A model generated the notes under the pieces. The model had not been told where the DNA came from. It ran no database searches and saw only the letters and a list, made by a program, of their open reading frames with translations. Shown here piece after piece: positions 26,086 to 35,143 of a stretch of 64,000 nt of DNA. Made by a program: the position numbers and the translations under genes. Source of the stretch: AC-49 sp963817035 (GTDB lineage Bacteria > Actinomycetota > Thermoleophilia > Solirubrobacterales > Solirubrobacteraceae); contig CAWFMM010000003.1 in NCBI GenBank assembly GCA_963817035.1, positions 62,001-126,000 of the forward strand, in the 5' to 3' direction. Every line of letters begins with the position of its first letter. The first letter of the stretch is position 1.

Positions 26086-26484
26086 CTAGCGTTCGGCTTT
26101 GGACTCGTTCAGGGACACGGCGGCGCGAACGAGAGTCTTCAGAGCGTCCTCATCGATCTCCTCGCCCTCGCCGATGTCGATCGCGCGCCGTGTGTTCCCC
26201 TCAAGACTGGAGTTGAAGAGGCCCGACGGATCTTCCAGGCTCGCCCCTTTGGCGAAGGTCATCTTCACGACCTTCTTGTACGTCTCGCCGGTGCAGATGA
26301 TTCCGTCGTGGTACCACGTCGGAACGCCTCTCCACTTCCACTCTTCGACGACCTCGGGATCGGCATCCTTGACCAGCGCGCGGACCCGGCTGAGCGTCTC
26401 GCCCCGCCAGTCGCCCAGCTCCTTGATCCTCGCGTCGATCAGTTCAGAGGGAGACTCGCCGTCCTGCGACCCGCTCTTCGTCAT
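26086..26484 (-). CDS. DUF1801 (YdhG-like) domain protein (132 aa)
   Basis: Compact cytoplasmic alpha/beta protein. IDARIKELGDWRGETLSRVR, then VVEEWKWRGVPTWYHDGIIC and KKVVKMTFAKGASLEDP, follow the YdhG/DUF1801 pattern, in which a Trp/Tyr-rich core forms a frataxin-like fold. The biochemical role of the family is not established. The ATG at 26484 is the only good start. It is separated from the ppk2 start by 88 nt and probably has its own promoter; the 165-nt gap upstream contains nothing recognisable. Confidence 0.8.
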   Translation of the reverse strand: MTKSGSQDGESPSELIDARIKELGDWRGETLSRVRALVKDADPEVVEEWKWRGVPTWYHDGIICTGETYKKVVKMTFAKGASLEDPSGLFNSSLEGNTRRAIDIGEGEEIDEDALKTLVRAAVSLNESKAER

Positions 26485-26649
26485 ATGGCCGATTCTGTCA
26501 CGTCAGGGCACACGCAAGCCATTGAGCTCATCGGTCGTCCTCTGTGACTGGCCCTCCCGTACTGCCGCGTCATCGCCCCGTGCCCGACCTTCGGGCTGAG
26601 GAGCGGGCGGGCGGCCCTCCGTGGCGCGCCTCCTGCCACGATCCAGCAC

Positions 26650-27600
26650 GTGAACCCACTGCCGATCTCGCTGCCGACCGGCTTTCTCGCCGGCCACTTC
26701 ACCGACCGCGAGGGCTGGACGGGGTGCACGGTGATCGTCGCGCCCGAAGGGTCGGTCGGGTCGGGCGAGGTACGCGGCGGTGGGCCGGGCTCGCGTGAGA
26801 GCGACCTGCTGTCACCCGCGACGTCGACCGACGGGCCCGAGGCGGTGCTGCTGACCGGCGGCTCGGCGTTCGGGCTGGCGGCCGCCGACGGCGTCGTCGC
26901 GTGGCTCGCCGACGCGGGGCGCGGGCATCCGACGCCCGCCGGGCCGGTGCCGCTGGTCGCCGCCGCGGTCGTCTTCGACCTGATGCTCGGATCGCCCACC
27001 GCCCGGCCAGATGTCGCGGCGGGACGGGCGGCGTGCAACGCGGCCGGGCCGGGCATCGCACGGGGCAGCGTCGGCGCCGGGACCGGCGCGACGGTCGGCA
27101 AGCTGCTCGGCCCGGAGCACTGGACCAAGGGCGGGCTCGGGGCGGCGTCGCTGCCGGCGGGCGACGCGACGATCGTCGCGATCGCCGTCGTCAACCCGAT
27201 CGGCGACGTCCTCGGCCAGGACGGCGCGGTGATCGCCGGCGCGTGGCGCGACGGCCGCTACCAGCGAACGGTCGACCTGCTGGCCGCCGGCCAGCGCCCG
27301 CCGATCGAGGCGCGCACGAACACGACGCTCGTCTGCCTGTGCACCGACGCGCGCCTGACCAAGACCGAGGCATGGATCGTGGCCCGCGCCGCGTCGGCCG
27401 GCGTCGCGCGCGCGGTCTCGCCGTGCGCGACCGCGTTCGACGGCGACATGACGTTCGTGCTCGCCTCGGGCGCCGTCGACGCCGACCCGCTGATCGTCGG
27501 CGCGCTCGCCGCCGAGGCGACATCCGCCGCGATCCGCGATGCCGTGTCCAGCGCCGACTCCGCGCCGGGCTGCCCGAGCGCGACCGACCGCGGAGCGTGA
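26650..27600 (+). CDS. P1-family (DmpA/NylC-type) self-processing peptidase/amidohydrolase (316 aa)
   Basis: N-terminal-nucleophile hydrolase. The DmpA/NylC superfamily matures by cleaving before a Thr/Ser nucleophile; here N224-T225-T226 in ARTNTTLVCLCTDA is the expected cleavage site, giving alpha and beta chains. LLTGGSAFGLAAADGVV and GSVGAGTGATVGK are conserved glycine-rich segments of the family. Members hydrolyse N-terminal amino acids, beta-peptides or nylon oligomers, so the natural substrate is open. The start is GTG at 26650. The downstream MYG1 gene starts 43 nt later. Confidence 0.88.
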   Translation: MNPLPISLPTGFLAGHFTDREGWTGCTVIVAPEGSVGSGEVRGGGPGSRESDLLSPATSTDGPEAVLLTGGSAFGLAAADGVVAWLADAGRGHPTPAGPVPLVAAAVVFDLMLGSPTARPDVAAGRAACNAAGPGIARGSVGAGTGATVGKLLGPEHWTKGGLGAASLPAGDATIVAIAVVNPIGDVLGQDGAVIAGAWRDGRYQRTVDLLAAGQRPPIEARTNTTLVCLCTDARLTKTEAWIVARAASAGVARAVSPCATAFDGDMTFVLASGAVDADPLIVGALAAEATSAAIRDAVSSADSAPGCPSATDRGA

Positions 27601-27643
27601 CCGGACCCGACCACCACTGGCGCGCGGGCCGTACCCTGAGCGC

Positions 27644-28531
27644 ATGCGCATCGCCACCCACCCGGGGAATTTCCACGCCGACGATGTCTTTGCGGTCGCC
27701 ACGCTGCGGCTCGCCCTCGGGCCTGCGGAGGTGCTGCGGACCCGCGACGAGCGGCTCCAGGCGGCATGTGACATCCGCGTCGACGTTGGTGGGCGATCGG
27801 ACGCGGCGACCGGCGATTTCGACCACCACCAGAAGGGCGGCGCGGGTGAGCGGGCCAACGGGGTGCGCTACGCAAGCTTCGGACTCGTGTGGCGCGAACA
27901 CGGCGAGCTGCTGGCCGGCGGCGCCGACGCTGCACGAGCAATCGACGAGCGCCTCGTTCAGGGCGTCGACGCCAACGACACCGGCCAGTCGATCAGCGAG
28001 GCATTGATCGGCTCGATCACGCCGATGACGGTCAGCGGCGTGATCGCGGCCCGCAACGGCGTCTGGGACGACGATCTCAGCGCCGAGCAGGAGGACGAGC
28101 GCTTCGAGCGCGCCGTCGACCTCGCCGTCGCGATGCTCGAAGCCGAACTGGCCGGCGCGGCCGCCCACGCGCGCGCCCAACAGCTCGTCCGCGACGCGAT
28201 CGCCGCCGCCGAGGACCCGCGGATCGTCGAGCTGCCGCGCAACATGCCATGGCGCGAGATCGTCGTCACCACTGCGCCGCAGGCGCTGTTCGTGATCTAC
28301 CCGCGAACCGCAGGCTGGGGTATGCAGGCCGTCCCCGAACAGGCTGGTGCGTTCGCCAACCGGCGTGACCTCCCGGCCGCCTGGGCCGGGCTGAGCGGCG
28401 CCCCGCTGACCGAGGCCACCGGCGTCGAGGACGCAGAGTTCGCCCACGCCGCCCGCTTCTATGCGTCCGCCGGTAGCCGCAACGGCATCCTCGCGCTCGC
28501 GCAGCTGGCGCTCACGTCAGCAGAACAGTGA
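27644..28531 (+). CDS. MYG1 family protein (UPF0160, 295 aa)
   Basis: Predicted metal-dependent phosphoesterase/exonuclease with a DHH-like fold. RIATHPGNFHADDVFAVATL at the start and DFDHHQKGGAGERANGVRYA form the metal-binding motifs; QGVDANDTGQ and the C-terminal WAGLSG/EFAHAARF segments complete the family. Eukaryotic MYG1 is a 3'-5' RNA exonuclease; bacterial roles are unknown. TACCCT stands 6 nt before the ATG at 27644, consistent with a leaderless message. Confidence 0.88.
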   Translation: MRIATHPGNFHADDVFAVATLRLALGPAEVLRTRDERLQAACDIRVDVGGRSDAATGDFDHHQKGGAGERANGVRYASFGLVWREHGELLAGGADAARAIDERLVQGVDANDTGQSISEALIGSITPMTVSGVIAARNGVWDDDLSAEQEDERFERAVDLAVAMLEAELAGAAAHARAQQLVRDAIAAAEDPRIVELPRNMPWREIVVTTAPQALFVIYPRTAGWGMQAVPEQAGAFANRRDLPAAWAGLSGAPLTEATGVEDAEFAHAARFYASAGSRNGILALAQLALTSAEQ

Positions 28532-28599
28532 CAGGGCGCGGCCACATCGCCTACGCCGTCGCCGACGAGCTCGAGTTCTCGTGATGTCATAGTCCGCTC

Positions 28600-28794
28600 A
28601 TGAGCAACATCACCCGCAGTCAGCGCGAATCGCGCGCGTACGCGCTCATCCTCACCACCGGTGGCGCCGGCGTCGCCGCGGTCGTCCTCTTCGTGCTCGC
28701 GATCGTCGGCATCGTCGGCTACGGGCTGTTCTTCCTCGCGCTCGTCGTGGCGATCGTCGCGCTGTTCCTCGCGCGCCGCACGCTCAAACTCTGA
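28600..28794 (+). CDS. Small two-helix membrane protein (64 aa)
   Basis: After a polar N-terminus (MSNITRSQRESRAYAL) come two hydrophobic segments, TTGGAGVAAVVLFVLAIVGI and GYGLFFLALVVAIVALFLA, and a basic tail RRTLKL. No family is recognised. It lies between the MYG1 and aquaporin genes, 61 nt before the latter. Integrity and hydrophobic pattern support coding, but no experimental relative is known. Confidence 0.55.
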   Translation: MSNITRSQRESRAYALILTTGGAGVAAVVLFVLAIVGIVGYGLFFLALVVAIVALFLARRTLKL

Positions 28795-28855
28795 CGCCGG
28801 GTCGCGTTGTACGCTGCGCAGCGCTGGACGGTCCCGCCCAATCTGGAGGTCAAAC

Positions 28856-29557
28856 GTGTCCGTGCCGCTCCCCAAGCGTCTTGTTGCCGAGGTCATCGGG
28901 ACCTTCGGTTTCTTCTTCACCGGCTTCTGCGGCATCGCCGCGCTCGTCACCCAGGGATTGACCGCAATCCAGTCGCTGGGGATCGCGTTCGGCTTCGGGC
29001 TCGGCCTGGCCCTGATGATCTTCGCCTTCGGCCACATCTCCGGCGGGCACTACAACCCGGCGGTGACGCTCGGGCTGACCACGGCCAAGCGCTTCCCGGC
29101 CTCCGAGGTCGCGCCGTACTGGGGCGCGCAGCTCGTCGGGGGGCTGCTCGCCGCGCTGCTGATCCGCGTCGTGTTCAGCTCCGTGGTCAGCAAGGCCATG
29201 GTCACCCATCCGGCAGCCAACGTCAGCAACGGCAAGGCGCTCGTGCTCGAGGCGGTGTTCACGTTCCTGTTCGTGCTCGTCGTCGCGACGGTGGCGACCG
29301 ATGCCCGCGCCCCGTGGAACGGCGTGTTCGCGCCGCTGGCCATCGGACTGTTCATCTTCACTGCGGCGACGGTCTGCGGCCCGATCTCCGGTGGCTCGTT
29401 CAACCCCGCCCGCTCGATCGATCCCGCGATCATCGCCGGGAAGTTCGACGACCTGTGGATCTACATCGTTGGGCCGCTCGTCGGCGGTGCCCTCGGCGGC
29501 CTCGTCAACGCGTACTTCCAAGCTGAGTCGGCACCGGCTCCGGCGAGCGCGACCTAG
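28856..29557 (+). CDS. Aquaporin / MIP-family channel (233 aa)
   Basis: Six-helix water or small-solute channel. Both NPA motifs are present: GHISGGHYNPAVTLG in the first half and GPISGGSFNPARSID in the second. The second is followed by Arg of the selectivity filter; length is typical of AqpZ-type channels, shorter than glycerol facilitators. GTG at 28856 has GGAGG about 6 nt upstream. Its stop overlaps by 4 nt the stop of the convergent exported protein. Confidence 0.93.
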   Translation: MSVPLPKRLVAEVIGTFGFFFTGFCGIAALVTQGLTAIQSLGIAFGFGLGLALMIFAFGHISGGHYNPAVTLGLTTAKRFPASEVAPYWGAQLVGGLLAALLIRVVFSSVVSKAMVTHPAANVSNGKALVLEAVFTFLFVLVVATVATDARAPWNGVFAPLAIGLFIFTAATVCGPISGGSFNPARSIDPAIIAGKFDDLWIYIVGPLVGGALGGLVNAYFQAESAPAPASAT

Positions 29558-30339
29558 GGGCCGACGACGAACTTGCCGGTGGCCTTGCTGACCACGTGGC
29601 CGGCCTGGCTGAGGCTGTACGCGACGGTGTAGTGCCCGCGGGCCAGCCCCTTGAGCGCGGTCAGCGGGAGGTTCACGGTCGCCGCGGGCACGATGCGCTG
29701 TGAGGCGATCGTAACCGTGCGCGCGCCGAGGCTGCTGGAGATCTTAGCCGTGCCGGTGATCGGCTCGATCGTGTTGCCAGTGTTGCGGACCGGCAGCACG
29801 ACGCTCGCGCCCTGCACCTTCGGCGCCTTGACGGCGAGGGTGTACTTGCGCGCGGCGGCGTTGGCCGGGTTGAGGCGCAGGTTGCTGATCAGGCGATAGC
29901 CGACGCTGACGCCCTTGTGCTTGGCGGCGTCGACCGGGACCCCGATCGCCTCGATGCTGCCGTAGACCGAGCCGCCGGCCGGAACCTGGTTGACATTGAT
30001 CGTGACGCTGCGACTCGCACCCGCGGGCAGGACGAAGGTGTTCGGGTCGACGACCACGATTTGCGGGCTCAGGCTCAGGCGCCGGTTGGGTGTCACCGCG
30101 CCGCCGGGCGACTGCAGCCACGGCCGCGGCATGACGGTGATCTTCAGCGCAGCCTTGGTCGTGTTGGCGAGGGTTACTGTCCCGGCCGGGCCGAGCGTCG
30201 CGGGGCGGTCGATGACCGCCGGGGTCACGGAGAGCCCGCCGCTCGTGGCGGAGCTCGAGTCGGCCTGCGCGATCGCGACGCCGAGGATCAGGGCACCGAG
30301 CGCCAGCGCGACGAGGGCGGTGCGGCGGACGCGCGCCAT
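29554..30339 (-). CDS. Exported Ig-like/DUF916-type protein (261 aa)
   Basis: Signal peptide VRRTALVALALGALILGVAI, cleavage near QAD. The mature part is two beta-sandwich domains: the first (LSVTPAVIDRPATLGPAGTV; ITVMPRPWLQ) resembles the N-terminal domain of DUF916/WxL-interacting and pilus-chaperone-like proteins, the second ends in GHYTVAYSLSQAGHVVSKAT. There is no C-terminal membrane anchor or sorting signal. The ATG at 30339 follows the stop of the upstream exported protein by 2 nt, so the two are probably partners at the cell surface. Function is inferred only from domain shape. Confidence 0.6.
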   Translation of the reverse strand: MARVRRTALVALALGALILGVAIAQADSSSATSGGLSVTPAVIDRPATLGPAGTVTLANTTKAALKITVMPRPWLQSPGGAVTPNRRLSLSPQIVVVDPNTFVLPAGASRSVTINVNQVPAGGSVYGSIEAIGVPVDAAKHKGVSVGYRLISNLRLNPANAAARKYTLAVKAPKVQGASVVLPVRNTGNTIEPITGTAKISSSLGARTVTIASQRIVPAATVNLPLTALKGLARGHYTVAYSLSQAGHVVSKATGKFVVGP

Positions 30340-30341
30340 CG

Positions 30342-30833
30342 CTATGGACCCTGTCCGGAGACGGTCAGCAGCAGCAGCTTCTGGAAGCCGCTGTGGGCGG
30401 GGCCGCCGGCCACCGTCTGGCGCAGGCGCACCGGCGCGGGGACTTGGATAATCGCCGTGCTCCACTGCGCGAGCAGCGGGTCAGATGCCGTGTCCAGCGA
30501 CTTGAACGCGGCCTTGCCGACCGTCGCTTGCAGCGCCACCGGAAGCACCGATTTGCCGCTGACCAGGTGTCCATGCTGAGCGCCACTCGCCGAACTTCCG
30601 TCGCTGATCGTCATCTGGATCGGCGAATCGGTAGCCGTGACCTGCGCGTTGATCGAGAGCGAGTAGTCGTGCGACCCACTGTGGGCGGGGAACGAGGCGA
30701 AGCCGTTGGGCTGCGCGACCGAAAGCTCAAGGAAGCTCGGGACGTCCCCGCCGACCTTGGTCTGCGCGCCGGCCACCACCGGAACGGCGGCGACAGCGAG
30801 GATCACCCCGGCAATGATCGTGCGTCGCAACAT
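30342..30833 (-). CDS. Small exported beta-rich protein (163 aa)
   Basis: Signal peptide LRRTIIAGVILAVAAVPVVA, cleavage near GAQ. The mature part (SFLELSVAQPNGFASFPAHS; YSLSINAQVTATDSPIQMTI; GHLVSGKSVLPVALQA) is a WxL-like beta sandwich recurring in actinobacterial surface proteins, though the WxL motifs themselves are not clear. It is co-transcribed with the Ig-like protein gene just downstream. TATCGT lies 9 nt before the ATG, so the transcript is probably nearly leaderless. No enzyme motif is seen. Confidence 0.6.
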   Translation of the reverse strand: MLRRTIIAGVILAVAAVPVVAGAQTKVGGDVPSFLELSVAQPNGFASFPAHSGSHDYSLSINAQVTATDSPIQMTISDGSSASGAQHGHLVSGKSVLPVALQATVGKAAFKSLDTASDPLLAQWSTAIIQVPAPVRLRQTVAGGPAHSGFQKLLLLTVSGQGP

Positions 30834-30903
30834 GGGCAGCGCACGATACCGGCGTGAGGTACGCGGTAGCGCCGGCAGGGGGGTGAACGGACTGGGGTAG
30901 CGG

Positions 30904-31314
30904 CTAGGCGCTGACCTCGCGGTAGCCCATGATCACCGAACCGAGCACGATGACATCGCCATCGGCGAGCTCGGCTTCCTTGACCGAGCAGCCGTTGACG
31001 AATGTGCCGTTGACGCTGCGGTCGTCGAGGATCCGCATCCCGCCACGGGCCTGCGTCGCGACGATCGCATGGCGGCGCGAAACCGTCCGGTCGTCAAGGC
31101 GAAGATCGGCCGAGAAGCCACGCCCGATGCGCGTGACGTCGGCATCCAGGCGAACGAGTCGCTCAACCTCGCCCTCCTGCACGACGAGATAGCGCCCGGG
31201 CTCGGGGTCCTCGGGTGCCACGACCTGGCGGCGCGTGTTGGGGTCGAGCACGGGCAGTGCATCGTGACGGGCGGTGACATCGGGGAGGGTTTCGGTCTCG
31301 GTCGCGGTCGTCAT
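30904..31314 (-). CDS. FHA-domain protein (136 aa)
   Basis: A single forkhead-associated domain that binds phosphothreonine. The conserved FHA residues are visible: TRIGRGFSADLRLDDRTVSR (GR and S), RRHAIVA (RxH), and DDRSVNGTFVNG (the NG pair). An unstructured acidic, Thr-rich N-terminus (MTTATETETLPDVTA) precedes it and could carry phosphorylation sites, as in GarA/OdhI. GarA homologues control 2-oxoglutarate metabolism; similar length and layout make that possible here, but it is not shown. No Ser/Thr kinase gene is adjacent. Confidence 0.85.
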   Translation of the reverse strand: MTTATETETLPDVTARHDALPVLDPNTRRQVVAPEDPEPGRYLVVQEGEVERLVRLDADVTRIGRGFSADLRLDDRTVSRRHAIVATQARGGMRILDDRSVNGTFVNGCSVKEAELADGDVIVLGSVIMGYREVSA

Positions 31315-31369
31315 AGGCTGTACTGAAGCGCATCAACCTCAACGGAACCTGAATCCGCCTGACGAGCGG

Positions 31370-32641
31370 TCAGGCGGTGACGCGGCCGGCGCCGCCGTCG
31401 GGCACGATCGGCGCGGCCGACCCGTTGCCGTTGGCGCCGTTGTGCGTCGCAGCCGGAGGTGGCGTCATCGGTCGCTGCTCCTTGGTCCACAGCGAACGGC
31501 ACGGGATCTTGTCGGGATTGCAGCGGTCGGCGTAGCGCTGGGCGATCTCCGAGACCTCGCGCATCAGCCCATCCTCGAGCGTGATCGGCTCCAGCCCGAG
31601 GTCGAGCAGTTGGCGATTGTCGACGCGCAGGTCGTTCTCAGCCGTCTCCTTACGCGGGTTGTCGACGAAGTCGATCTCCGCGCCGGTCAGCCGCGCGATC
31701 AGCTCGGCGAGCTCGATCAGGCGGTGCGTCTCGGTCATCTGGTTGAAGATCCGGACGCGATCGCCGCGCGCGGGCGGGTGGGCCACCGCGAGCTCGATAC
31801 AGCGCACGGTGTCCTGGATGTTGATGAAGGCGCGCGTCTGGCCGCCGGTGCCATGCACGGTCAGCGGATAGCCGATCGCGGCCTGCATGAGGAAGCGGTT
31901 GAGCACCGTCCCGTAGTCGCCGTCGTAGTCGAAGCGGTTGATCAGGCGCTCGTCGAGCGCGGTCTCGGCGGTCTGCGTTCCCCAGACGATGCCCTGGTGC
32001 AGGTCGGTGACCCGGACCTCGTCGTTCTTGTTGTAGAACGCGAACATCAGCTGATCCTGGGTCTTGGTCATGTGGTAGACCGAACCCGGGTTGGCCGGGT
32101 AGAGGATCTCCTGCTCGACGTCGGCGCCGTCGTCGCCCTCCATCCGCACCCGCAGGTAGCCCTCGGGGATCGTCACGCCGGCGGTGCCGTAGCCGTAGAC
32201 GCCCATCGTCCCGAGATGCACGACGTGTGCGTCGACCTCGGACTCGACGATCGCGGCGAGGAGGTTGTGCGTCGCGTTGATGTTGTTGTTGACCGTGTAG
32301 CGCTTGTGGCGCGCGCTCTTCATCGAGTACGGCGCGGCGCGCTGCTCGGCGAAGTGCACGACCGCGTCGGGGCGCAGCGTGGTCAGCAGGTCGACGAGCT
32401 CGCGGAAGTCCTCGGCGACGTCGAGATGGCAGAAGTCGATCGTGCGACCGGTGATCTCGTTCCACGCGGCCAGGCGAGTCGGCAGCGGCGTGATCGGGGT
32501 CAGCGAATGGGCGTCGAGCTCGATGTCGGCGTTACGCCGCGCAAAGTTGTCGGCGATGACCACGTCGTGGTCCCGCGCCGACAGGTGCAACGAAGTAGGC
32601 CAGCCGCAGAAGCCGTCGCCGCCCAGGACGAGGACCTTCAC
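31370..32641 (-). CDS. UDP-sulfoquinovose synthase-like NAD-dependent epimerase (423 aa)
   Basis: Extended short-chain dehydrogenase. VLVLGGDGFCGWPTSLHLSA is the GxxGxxG motif in the SqdB/Agl3 form; THLGTMGVYGYG-type strand, the SVYHMTKTQDQLM catalytic Tyr-Lys, and RVTDLHQGIVWGTQTAET match UDP-sulfoquinovose synthases, which convert UDP-glucose and sulfite. The last 40 residues are low-complexity Asn/Gly/Pro. The start is GTG at 32641 with GGAGG upstream. No sqdX-type glycosyltransferase is recognised, so the sugar could go to a surface glycan rather than sulfolipid. It lies 60 nt after the membrane GT fusion gene. Confidence 0.8.
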   Translation of the reverse strand: MKVLVLGGDGFCGWPTSLHLSARDHDVVIADNFARRNADIELDAHSLTPITPLPTRLAAWNEITGRTIDFCHLDVAEDFRELVDLLTTLRPDAVVHFAEQRAAPYSMKSARHKRYTVNNNINATHNLLAAIVESEVDAHVVHLGTMGVYGYGTAGVTIPEGYLRVRMEGDDGADVEQEILYPANPGSVYHMTKTQDQLMFAFYNKNDEVRVTDLHQGIVWGTQTAETALDERLINRFDYDGDYGTVLNRFLMQAAIGYPLTVHGTGGQTRAFINIQDTVRCIELAVAHPPARGDRVRIFNQMTETHRLIELAELIARLTGAEIDFVDNPRKETAENDLRVDNRQLLDLGLEPITLEDGLMREVSEIAQRYADRCNPDKIPCRSLWTKEQRPMTPPPAATHNGANGNGSAAPIVPDGGAGRVTA

Positions 32642-32701
32642 CGCGCCCTCCAGATCAGGTTTGAAGCGCCAGACATCCCACGTAACCTACCCTGGGTTGG
32701 C

Positions 32702-35143
32702 CTACGGGATACCCACCGCATCACCCATTGCGCCTGACGTAGGCTCATCCCGAGCCCGCGGACGGCGCACCAAAGCGGTCAGTCCGAGCGCCGCGGCGGG
32801 GCCGCTGAGCACGATCAGCGACACGTAGTAGCGGTAGCTGAACTGGTTGGCGATGACCGTCGAGCCGAAGACCGCGAGCGCCATCGTCGTGAACAGCAGC
32901 GAGGCGGAGCGCAGTCCCGAGCGCCGGGCGCGGCCGACGCCGAGCGCGGCGAGCAGCCCGGCGATCAGGCCCAGCGCCATCAGCGGGCCGGGGGTGAACG
33001 CGTAGCGGCGGTAGCCCTTGAGGAATCGCGCCAGCCCGACGTCGAGGTGCGGCGCCTCATGAAAGCTGTTGGCGTAGTACTGGGCCTCACCGCCGAAGAA
33101 CAGCGGGAAGAAGGTCTGGAACTGCCAGCGGAAGATCGGCAACTCGCCGTCGCGGCGGGCCGGGATCGGATAGAAGGCGCGCAGGAAATCGTGGCCAACG
33201 GTCTTCGCGTAGGTCCACGGCTGGGCTTTGATCACCCGCTTGGCGAAGTCGCCGGCCAGCTTGCGGCGCTGGCTCTCGCTCACCGGGAGCGTCCACAGCG
33301 GCGAGTTGTTGCGCCCCCACATGTAGTACTCGACGCTCGAGCCGTAGACGCGGGGCCGGTGCCCGACCGGGTCGATCGGGCACAGGTGGCGTTCGATCTG
33401 CGGGACGGTGAACTTCGTGCAGTCGGCGAACGGGGCGACGCGCGCGTAGAGGAAACGTCCCCCCCAGCTGGTGATCGCGTACTGGCCGTTGACGCTGTGA
33501 AACCAGATCGCGTAGGCGCCCATCGGCACGATGAACAGGGCCAGCATCGCGGCCAGCGCGGCGACGACCGGCCGGGCGCCGCGGAACCAGCGCTTGGGGA
33601 TCGCCAGCGTCTTCTGCGTCGTGTCCCAGCGCAGGCAGATCAGCGCGAGCACGGCGGGGCCGCACGCGATCAGGCCATTGGCGCGGATCAGCGCGACGTA
33701 GGCGAAGACGAGGCCGGCCGCCGCCGCGTGCCAGATCGTGGGCTTTCGCCGCCAGAGCAGGATCGCGCAGCCGACGATGATCAGGAAGTCGAACAGCGTC
33801 TCGGTCAGCACGTACTGCTCGAGGACGAGTTGGAAGCCATCGAGCAGGACCGGGGCCGCCGCGAGCGCGGCGCCCCAGCGCGGGACGCTCAGGCGCTGGA
33901 GCAGCACGTAGATGATCACGCCCATCCCGAGGCCCATCAGGTGGTGGACGAGGGGGACGACGCCGAGCCAGCTGTGGAACGGGAGCAGGTGCAGGAACAG
34001 CGGATAGCCGAACGGGCGCAACGCGTCGGGCCTGAGGTGCGAGGCCTGCTGCATGTAGCCGGCGGAATCCCAGAACACGAGCGCCGGCTGGTAGGCCAGC
34101 GAAACGATGACCCGCAGGCCGGCGCCGATGCCGAGGAGGACGCCGAAGAACGCGTGGCGCCGGACGAAGTCGAGATCCGGTTTGAGGCTGGCGCGGAACG
34201 CCTTGGCGCGCTTGCCGACCGCCGCCAGGTCGATCTTCGGTCGCCCGGTGACAAGCAGGACGGCGAGTTCGGCGACGACCATCACAAGGCGCGTCAGGAC
34301 CGCGCCGGCGGCGGGCTGTCCGGCGGGCAGGATCCCGGCGAGCAGGGCGACGTAGACCGCTTCGCGCACGCCGACGCCGCCCGGGGCGATGATCACGACG
34401 AGGCCGGCACCCCACGCGACGCACGCCGCCCCGGCCACCGCCAGCGCCGCGTGCGAGCCGCTGACCGCGCCCTGGACGAGCACCGCGGCGCAGGCGTAGA
34501 GCCCGAACGCACCGAGGTAGTTGAACGTCGCGCGGTGGGTTCGCTCGGGCGCGAGCCGGGTGCGCTTCTGGAGTGCGCGAGAGCCGAGCGTCGGCACGGC
34601 GAGCACGACGATCAGGGCGAGCCACCACGCGGAGACGCTGATGGCCAGCGCGACGCCGCCGATCCCGAGCGCCGCGCACAGCGCGATCACGTTCTCTGCC
34701 GCGACCGTCGAGAGGCGATCGACCCAGCCTCCCTCGATCACGGTCGTGCGCGAGGCGGGTGCCCAGATCCCGCCCGGCAGGTAGCGCAGCGTCTGGGTTC
34801 GACACCACGTCGTGATGTCGTGGGCGGATGAATGGCCGGTGGCGAGCAGCGCCCAGCCGCGCGCGAGGCCGAGCCACCAGCCGGCGGCGAGCGGCAGCGC
34901 GAGGACCAGCGGCCACCACGTGAGATTGGCGAAGCTTGCGTGCCGCGTCGCGTTGATGAGCACGGCGGCGACGAGCGCGATGCACAGGCCGTAGCCGATC
35001 CTGCGTAGGACGGGGACGCGGGGCTCGAGTCGACCGCGAAGGCGATCGATGCGCGTCGGCGCGAGCGTTGGGGGTGCCTCGGTCAGTTCGCTCAGGCCTC
35101 GCTCGGCGACGGGACCGGTGGGCGGGTTCGCCGCTCGCGCCAC
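32702..35143 (-). CDS. Fusion of flippase-like (LPG-synthase TM/UPF0104) domain and GT-C glycosyltransferase (813 aa)
   Basis: Residues 45-300 form a multi-helix membrane domain of the UPF0104/lysylphosphatidylglycerol-synthetase TM family, marked by APGGVGVREAVYV near 253-265. Residues 330-813 are a second membrane block of the GT-C type, with the catalytic-loop Asp in FWDSAGYMQQASHLR (D359), about nine helices and a periplasmic segment with several Cys. In most genomes these are separate proteins. The GTG at 35143 overlaps the GT2 gene by 52 nt; no shorter in-frame start is convincing. Role: probably lipid-linked sugar translocation and transfer. Confidence 0.8.
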   Translation of the reverse strand: MARAANPPTGPVAERGLSELTEAPPTLAPTRIDRLRGRLEPRVPVLRRIGYGLCIALVAAVLINATRHASFANLTWWPLVLALPLAAGWWLGLARGWALLATGHSSAHDITTWCRTQTLRYLPGGIWAPASRTTVIEGGWVDRLSTVAAENVIALCAALGIGGVALAISVSAWWLALIVVLAVPTLGSRALQKRTRLAPERTHRATFNYLGAFGLYACAAVLVQGAVSGSHAALAVAGAACVAWGAGLVVIIAPGGVGVREAVYVALLAGILPAGQPAAGAVLTRLVMVVAELAVLLVTGRPKIDLAAVGKRAKAFRASLKPDLDFVRRHAFFGVLLGIGAGLRVIVSLAYQPALVFWDSAGYMQQASHLRPDALRPFGYPLFLHLLPFHSWLGVVPLVHHLMGLGMGVIIYVLLQRLSVPRWGAALAAAPVLLDGFQLVLEQYVLTETLFDFLIIVGCAILLWRRKPTIWHAAAAGLVFAYVALIRANGLIACGPAVLALICLRWDTTQKTLAIPKRWFRGARPVVAALAAMLALFIVPMGAYAIWFHSVNGQYAITSWGGRFLYARVAPFADCTKFTVPQIERHLCPIDPVGHRPRVYGSSVEYYMWGRNNSPLWTLPVSESQRRKLAGDFAKRVIKAQPWTYAKTVGHDFLRAFYPIPARRDGELPIFRWQFQTFFPLFFGGEAQYYANSFHEAPHLDVGLARFLKGYRRYAFTPGPLMALGLIAGLLAALGVGRARRSGLRSASLLFTTMALAVFGSTVIANQFSYRYYVSLIVLSGPAAALGLTALVRRPRARDEPTSGAMGDAVGIP

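Noticed and set aside
33047..34831. 594-codon plus-strand frame opposite the flippase/glycosyltransferase fusion
   Set aside because: Product is Arg/Glu/Asp repetitive with no motifs; the minus strand encodes a consistent membrane protein.
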